Source: Phycisphaerae bacterium
GTDB lineage: Bacteria > Planctomycetota > Phycisphaerae > UBA1845 > UTPLA1
Assembly: GCA_016935885.1 (NCBI GenBank)
Contig: JAFGQA010000206.1
Location: forward strand, 1-11,254
DNA length: 11,254 bases
Reading direction: 5' to 3'
Position numbers and translations under genes: made by a program. This document shows, piece by piece, positions 7,519-11,254 of the stretch. The notes below the pieces were generated by a model. The model was not told the DNA's origin, ran no database searches, and saw nothing but the letters and a program-made list of their open reading frames with translations. Position 1 is the stretch's first letter. Every line of letters starts with the position of its first letter.

Positions 7519-7690
7519 TTCCGCGAAGACTGCTCGGATTGCCATTCGATCGGGCTGGCACCCGGCTGTTGTATTCGTGGCGGATCCCGGTTCGCGGCGC
7601 GCCAAAAGGTGATATACTCAGAAATAAGAATCGTGCTGTTATGATGATTGCCGGCAGAGTCGCGCAAGCCGACCGTGCTCATCCGGTCTG
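7519..7690. other. Intergenic stretch before the propeller gene
   Basis: No gene is seen. The right part (7601-7660) is AT-richer than its surroundings. It contains tatact at 7613-7618, a possible -10 hexamer, with a weak gttcgc at 7590-7595 at 17-base spacing. A promoter for the propeller gene is plausible here but not certain. Confidence 0.3.
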
Positions 7691-7706
7691 ATGACTCCTT
7701 GCTTAT

Positions 7707-7710
7707 GGAG
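7707..7710 (+). promoter_or_regulatory. Ribosome binding site fixing the propeller gene start
   Basis: The sequence ggag lies 7 bases before the ATG at 7718 and favours it over the in-frame ATG at 7691. With this start the signal peptide lies at the very N-terminus. Confidence 0.55.
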
Positions 7711-7717
7711 AAGCACT

Positions 7718-8845
7718 ATGGCAATACGACCAGTCCAACTAAGCAAGCTAGCATCCATCTTCGGTCTGTTACTTGTCCTTGCCATAGCTACATCGACCGA
7801 GGGGCGCTGCGAGCGCCCCTCGGATGACATTACGAGCCTTCGCCTCGAGGGTGATGAATACTGGCAGCCTGGCTTCGATGAGAACGGGAACGGCGTGAAC
7901 GCCCAGGTACTCACCTCTTACGTCTTCAACGGGATGCTATACGTCGGGGGTTCATTCACGCAGGCTGGGGGAGTGCCCGCGAATAGGATCGCTGCCTGGG
8001 ATGGCTCGACATGGAGTGCTCTTGGATCGGGTTTGGATGACGGGGTCAAGGCGATACACGAATATCAGGGAGATCTGGTAGTGGGTGGCTACTTCAATCA
8101 TGCCGGCGGAGACCTGATTACCTGGGGCGCGGCAAGCTGGGATGGCAGCGAGTGGCATAATATTGGAAGCTTTAATGCATGGGTAAACTGCTTCTGCGAG
8201 TATAATGGCGACTTGATTGCGGGCGGTGGCTTCGATCACGTCGATGGCAATGTGCGTAGGGGTATCGCTCGTTGGGATGGACAAGAGTGGCAGGCCATGG
8301 ATGAGGGCTTTAACTCGGGGGTTTTAGATCTGGCCGTCTATAACGATGAGTTGTATGCCTGCGGCACTTTCTACTACTCAGGGAATTACACTACGGAGCT
8401 GGACTACATCGCACGCTGGAATGGCCAGCATTGGCAATCTGTCGATCAGGGGCTCGGCCCCTTCGCATTTGAGATGGAGGTCATTGAAGGATTACTCTAT
8501 GTGGGAGGCACCTTCGAAATAGCTGGGGGCAAGCGTATCAAGTACCTCGCTTCGTGGGATGGCCAACAATGGAGTTCAGTAGGGGACTCGATAGAGGGCG
8601 GTGCCGGAACTGGGATTGCGGCGATACGCATGTACCAAGGTTGCATGTATGTTGGTGGACAATTCTCGCATGCTGGTGGTGTGTGGACACATAACATAGC
8701 GTGCTGGAACGGCAATGAATGGCAAAATCTCGGATCTGGGGTTGATACCTGGGTATATACTCTTGCCGAGTTCAATGGGGGACTATACGTCGGAGGCCTC
8801 TTTGACGAGGCAGGAGGTCAGCCAAGCAGCTACATTGGCCTTTGA
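7718..8845 (+). CDS. Secreted seven-repeat beta-propeller protein, ending at an in-frame TGA
   Basis: The frame gives 375 residues to the TGA. Residues 1-30 are a signal peptide (LASIFGLLLVLAIATST). There follow seven repeats of about 45 residues of the form Y-N-G-x-L-Y-V-G-G-x-F-x-x-A-G-G ... I-A-x-W-D/N-G-x-x-W, for example LYVGGSFTQAGG with RIAAWDGSTW and MYVGGQFSHAGG with NIACWNGNEW. The seventh ends SSYIGL and then TGA. The N-terminal WQPGFDENGNGVNAQVL looks like the outer strand that would close the last blade, so the truncated product could still fold as a complete seven-bladed ring. Role unknown; surface binding is a guess. Base composition is clearly less GC-rich than the peptidase gene, with many ATA, TAT and AAT codons. 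The frame continues after the TGA into a FlgD-like tail. Confidence 0.85.
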   Translation: MAIRPVQLSKLASIFGLLLVLAIATSTEGRCERPSDDITSLRLEGDEYWQPGFDENGNGVNAQVLTSYVFNGMLYVGGSFTQAGGVPANRIAAWDGSTWSALGSGLDDGVKAIHEYQGDLVVGGYFNHAGGDLITWGAASWDGSEWHNIGSFNAWVNCFCEYNGDLIAGGGFDHVDGNVRRGIARWDGQEWQAMDEGFNSGVLDLAVYNDELYACGTFYYSGNYTTELDYIARWNGQHWQSVDQGLGPFAFEMEVIEGLLYVGGTFEIAGGKRIKYLASWDGQQWSSVGDSIEGGAGTGIAAIRMYQGCMYVGGQFSHAGGVWTHNIACWNGNEWQNLGSGVDTWVYTLAEFNGGLYVGGLFDEAGGQPSSYIGL

Positions 8846-9169
8846 CAGCCACCCACTACAGGAGTACAGGATATCCCCCCAGAGCTATCCCTCGTTCAAA
8901 TTGACCAGAACTACCCCAATCCCTTCAATCCCACGACTACCATTCACTTCGAGCTGCAGGAATCCGCCACAGTGAGGATCCAGGTGCTGGATCTCGCGGG
9001 CCGCAAGATACGCGACCTTCGTAGCGGCGAACTTCTTGATGCCGGCCAACACTCGCTGTCCTGGGACGGTCGTGACAATGCGGGCCGACCAATGCCGTCT
9101 GGCGTCTACCTCTGCCGCTTCGAGGTAGGTTCCCACGCGGAAACCCGGAAGATGACACTCGTTCGCTAG
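8846..9169 (+). pseudogene. FlgD-like C-terminal tail of the propeller protein, beyond the in-frame TGA
   Basis: In the same frame as the propeller gene, directly after the TGA, 107 codons are open: QPPTTGVQDIPPELSLVQ, then QNYPNPFNPTTTIHF, VRIQVLDLAGRKIRDL, SWDGRDNAGRPMPSGVY and TRKMTLVR before TAG at 9167-9169. This is a complete FlgD-Ig/Por-sorting-like domain, intact in every landmark. With the propeller part the original protein would be 483 residues. An ATG-like start for the tail alone is lacking; GTG at 8969 would drop the first strands. It is therefore the lost or read-through tail of the preceding gene. Recent mutation, a sequence error and real stop-codon read-through all fit. Confidence 0.8.
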
Positions 9170-9210
9170 GCTCGCAGTACAGACACTGAGATATCCTGGT
9201 CCGGCGATGC

Positions 9211-9239
9211 CAAGGGATCCCACTACCCTGATCCCCTTG
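9211..9239. terminator. Inverted repeat between convergent genes, possible terminator
   Basis: The left arm caagggatc (9211-9219) pairs with gatccccttg (9230-9239), giving nine pairs with one bulged C and a ten-base loop. It lies between the stop codons of the propeller tail and the convergent hydrolase, where a bidirectional terminator would be expected. No T-run follows on either strand, so a classical intrinsic terminator is uncertain. Confidence 0.4.
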
Positions 9240-9256
9240 CCGTTGTGCTCCCCCGA

Positions 9257-10915
9257 TCATGAGAACACCGCTACGAAGTTCCCACTCTTCTCTGGGACTT
9301 CGAACAGCGTATGGATGATGATTGTTGCGTTCTCATCCATGCTCGTCCTTGTTATCGTCTTCAATTCCTGATCGCTGGTCACCCAATGCTCCTCCGTTCC
9401 CTCCTTTGTCTTGAATATCATGCCAACGGCAAGACAGGGAGCGATGCGCGTCTCATTCCCCACTTCGTATCGTAGACTCACGCACGAAGGGATGTACTGG
9501 AAGCGACCCGTTCGTGGCACCTTGCCCTTCAGTCGTACCTTGATCAGCTTGCCATCATCGCTCTTCGCCCTCAACACCATGCCCTGCGCATCGTATTCCT
9601 CTACTGTCGCAATCTCCGCGATCGTGAATCCGAGCTCCGAGTAGTCCAGCACGTCTTCTGGCCAGTGGCCCCGAGGAACGTCAATCCCCAGCAGGGTTGC
9701 CATCACGAGCTCCATCAGCGCGTCCGTTCGCAACCTCCCGGCGCTTCCATCAAATGTCTGACAGGTGGATATGGTCACCCCATGTGCGGGGAAGTGGTAG
9801 AGGACCGAAGACGTGTTCCCAAAAGTCCCTTTATGGCCATAGTACCGCCCGAAGGGAGAGTCCTTTATCGTCTCTATCCCGAAGCCGTAGCTTCCATCCT
9901 CCTCCAGCCCGTGGATCATCCGCTTGAAGGTCTCTTCGGCCTGGAACAACGTTCCCGAGGTCAGTGCCTTCATGTAGGTGATGAGATCGTCCGCGTCGCT
10001 GATGATCCCGCCGGCACCGATCGCCCAGCTCGCGCTGAACGCCTGGCCGTCATAGAGCTTGCCTCCGAAGTCCTCATACCCATGGGCCACGTCGGGGTGG
10101 TTGGAACCGAAAGGACCTTCCGAAAGGAAGGTGTTCGCCAGTCCGATCTTCCGCAAGATGCGCCTCTGCAGGGATTCGCCGTATGGCTCGCCCGTCACGT
10201 GCTCGATGAGGCCGGCGAGGAGAAGGTAGTTCGTGTTCGAATACTCGAAGGACTCTCCCGGTTTGAAGCCAGGCTCGCCAACGCTTGGTAGCCTGCTGAC
10301 GATCTCCAGGAGCGTCCACTCGCGGGAGGGATCAGGCAGTACGTGCTTGCGAAAACCAAGACGCGAGAGTGGGAGGATCCCACTTCGATGAGCAAGGGCA
10401 TGCCCGACGGTGATCTCCGTGCCATGCGTGACCTGCGATAGTACCGCCGCGCAGTCTGGGGGTAGGTAGTCGACCAGGCGGCCATTCAGGTCGACCTTGC
10501 CCGCTTCGACCAACTGAAGGACGAGGGTGGCGGTGAAGGTCTTGGTAATGCTGCCGATGATGAACTTGTCGTCGAGTTTGATCGGTCTCGTCCTGGTGGA
10601 ATCGAAGTAGCCATAGACAGCAGTAACCGGTTCTCGATTCGGTATGTCGATTTGGACGATGGTCCCCAGAACGCCCGCCTTGCCCGAAGCATACGTGGTG
10701 ACGAGTTGCTGCAAGTCACCCGAAGTCATGTTCAGTCCATTGCCGTCACTCGGGCTGCCGGTCGCGCGGGCGGCTCTATCCGCTTGCGCGACTGCGGCGG
10801 ATGCGCCTTCGAGCGCTTGATCGTCAGGGGTCGAGCCTGATCGGGAGTTGGAGCAGCCTGCAAATAGCAGGGAACAGACGAGAGCGAGAATGACATGGGA
10901 GCTGGGTCGCTTCAT
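9257..10915 (-). CDS. Serine hydrolase lipoprotein, class C beta-lactamase/PBP fold
   Basis: A 552-residue protein of the beta-lactamase class C/esterase/D-alanyl-D-alanine peptidase superfamily. The N-terminus MKRPSSHVILALVCSLLFAG ends in a lipobox with Cys21, so the mature enzyme is probably lipid-anchored in the envelope. All three active-site motifs are present and in order: S122-I-T-K125 (IIGSITKTF), Y225-S-N227 (FEYSNTNYL) and H361-K-G363 (YYGHKGTF). The hydrolase domain covers about residues 65-410. The last 130 or so residues (ELGFTIAEIATVEEYDAQG onward) form a beta-rich extension I do not recognise. The ribosome site aaagga lies 9 bases before the ATG. True substrate cannot be read from sequence; esterase, peptidase or beta-lactamase activity are all possible. 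It converges on the propeller gene and stands alone. Confidence 0.9.
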   Translation of the reverse strand: MKRPSSHVILALVCSLLFAGCSNSRSGSTPDDQALEGASAAVAQADRAARATGSPSDGNGLNMTSGDLQQLVTTYASGKAGVLGTIVQIDIPNREPVTAVYGYFDSTRTRPIKLDDKFIIGSITKTFTATLVLQLVEAGKVDLNGRLVDYLPPDCAAVLSQVTHGTEITVGHALAHRSGILPLSRLGFRKHVLPDPSREWTLLEIVSRLPSVGEPGFKPGESFEYSNTNYLLLAGLIEHVTGEPYGESLQRRILRKIGLANTFLSEGPFGSNHPDVAHGYEDFGGKLYDGQAFSASWAIGAGGIISDADDLITYMKALTSGTLFQAEETFKRMIHGLEEDGSYGFGIETIKDSPFGRYYGHKGTFGNTSSVLYHFPAHGVTISTCQTFDGSAGRLRTDALMELVMATLLGIDVPRGHWPEDVLDYSELGFTIAEIATVEEYDAQGMVLRAKSDDGKLIKVRLKGKVPRTGRFQYIPSCVSLRYEVGNETRIAPCLAVGMIFKTKEGTEEHWVTSDQELKTITRTSMDENATIIIHTLFEVPEKSGNFVAVFS

Positions 10916-11167
10916 CGTGGATCATCCTTTTCCATCCGGCATGCCCAGGCATGTCGTGTTGGTGGACGCCATCGCAGGGGGGGCAGGATAGCAGGAGTAC
11001 CTCCCGACTTCCCCGCATACGGTTCGGCGTGTATCTTGTTGCACCGGTGTCGGCAAGCGGTCAGGGCCGGGGTGACCTGATTGCCTGGAATCGATCCTGG
11101 TCGTGAGTGATGGCTCCGTAAGCTCACCTAAATCGCGGACCACCTGAAAGTGGAGCTTTCTGGCATA
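10916..11167. other. Intergenic stretch between the hydrolase and an IS3 end
   Basis: No gene is seen; the short frames here lack any family look. A small palindrome gaaagtggagctttc (11147-11161) could form a hairpin close to the IS3 boundary. The promoter for the minus-strand hydrolase should lie in the left part, but no clear hexamers are visible. Confidence 0.35.
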
Positions 11168-11254
11168 TGAGCCCCTCCCCAATAGCTGACACCTAAACTG
11201 GAATCACCCGGCCTGCTGCTTCCTTGAACTCCTCGGGCGACCGATCCCCGAGTG
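11168..11254 (-). mobile_element. Terminal part of an IS3-family element, running off the window
   Basis: The boundary is placed at tgagcccctccccaatagct (11168-11187), which on the minus strand gives an end in ...GGGGAGGGGCTCA, consistent with IS3-family termini ending in CA. The transposase end follows inside it. The other end of the element lies outside the window, so completeness is unknown. Confidence 0.55.
11193..11254 (-). CDS. IS3-family transposase orfB, last 20 codons only
   Basis: On the minus strand the frame reads LGDRSPEEFKEAAGRVIPV and stops with TAG at 11193-11195. IS3-family OrfB proteins typically end with ...RPHSSLGxRTPxEF and a short tail, and this fits that ending well. 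Only the C-terminus is present because the window ends; whether the rest is intact cannot be seen. It would be the integrase-type (DDE) subunit of the transposase. The gene's stop lies about 25 bases inside the proposed element end, which is usual. Confidence 0.7.
   Translation of the reverse strand, partial: LGDRSPEEFKEAAGRVIPV

Noticed and set aside
6176..7561. Minus-strand open frame of 461 codons spanning the end of the C25 gene
   Set aside because: It is low-complexity and Arg/Ala/Gly/Val-rich, and it runs antisense through a conserved FlgD-like domain.
8843..8845. TGA read as Trp because of an alternative genetic code
   Set aside because: Trp is TGG throughout the window, and the IS5-type transposase, the acetyltransferase and the hydrolase all end at TGA, so TGA is a normal stop here.
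8969..9169. The tail after the TGA as a separate small gene starting at GTG 8969
   Set aside because: No ribosome site precedes it, and the family's conserved QNYPNPFNP strand lies upstream of that start in the same frame, so it belongs to the propeller gene.
10990..11110. Sequence around cgcatacggttcggcgtgta recalling group II intron segments
   Set aside because: There is no reverse transcriptase frame, no recognisable domain V hairpin and no typical 5' GUGYG start nearby, so the resemblance is too short to support.
1..11254. tRNA, rRNA or CRISPR arrays
   Set aside because: No cloverleaf-like sequence, ribosomal RNA motif or regularly spaced direct repeat was seen on either strand.

Overview
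The window looks like a mobile-element-scarred stretch from a high-G+C, Gram-negative bacterium. It encodes large secreted proteins ending in FlgD-Ig/Por-secretion-like beta-sandwich tails with the (W)DGRD...PSGVY signature, a gingipain-type (C25) peptidase, propeller repeats and a lipobox lipoprotein. That combination suits uncultured lineages of the FCB superphylum (Krumholzibacteriota- or Eisenbacteria-like). The assignment is inference; no marker gene is present.

Layout. Positions 1-2950 are a mosaic of insertion sequences and gene fragments. They hold the 5' half of an ISL3-family transposase (150-528), an apparently intact IS5/DDE_Tnp_1-type element with inverted ends (529-2019), the 5' half of an IS481-family transposase on the minus strand (2020-2387), a remnant resembling the C-terminus of an IS91-type transposase, and the C-terminal half of a GNAT acetyltransferase. 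Positions 3182-7267 encode a 1361-residue secreted C25 cysteine peptidase set between two beta-propeller-like regions and ending in a FlgD-like tail. Just behind it (about 7370-7518) lies the orphan end of a second FlgD-like tail. Positions 7718-9169 encode a secreted seven-repeat propeller protein whose reading frame is cut by a single in-frame TGA at 8843-8845. The TGA sits where the other repeats have a conserved Trp; the frame then continues, open, through a FlgD-like tail to a TAG at 9167-9169. Convergent with it is a minus-strand serine hydrolase lipoprotein of the class C beta-lactamase fold (9257-10915). The right edge carries the end of an IS3-family element (about 11168-11254).

How the genes fit together. 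The C25 protein and the propeller protein share the same kind of C-terminal tail and are probably both exported to the cell surface or medium. The serine hydrolase is probably a membrane-anchored envelope enzyme. I see no operon linking them. I do not see a convincing new multi-gene system. The most notable points are the TGA placed at a domain boundary, the unusual C25 architecture, and the recombination-like junction around the IS5-type element.
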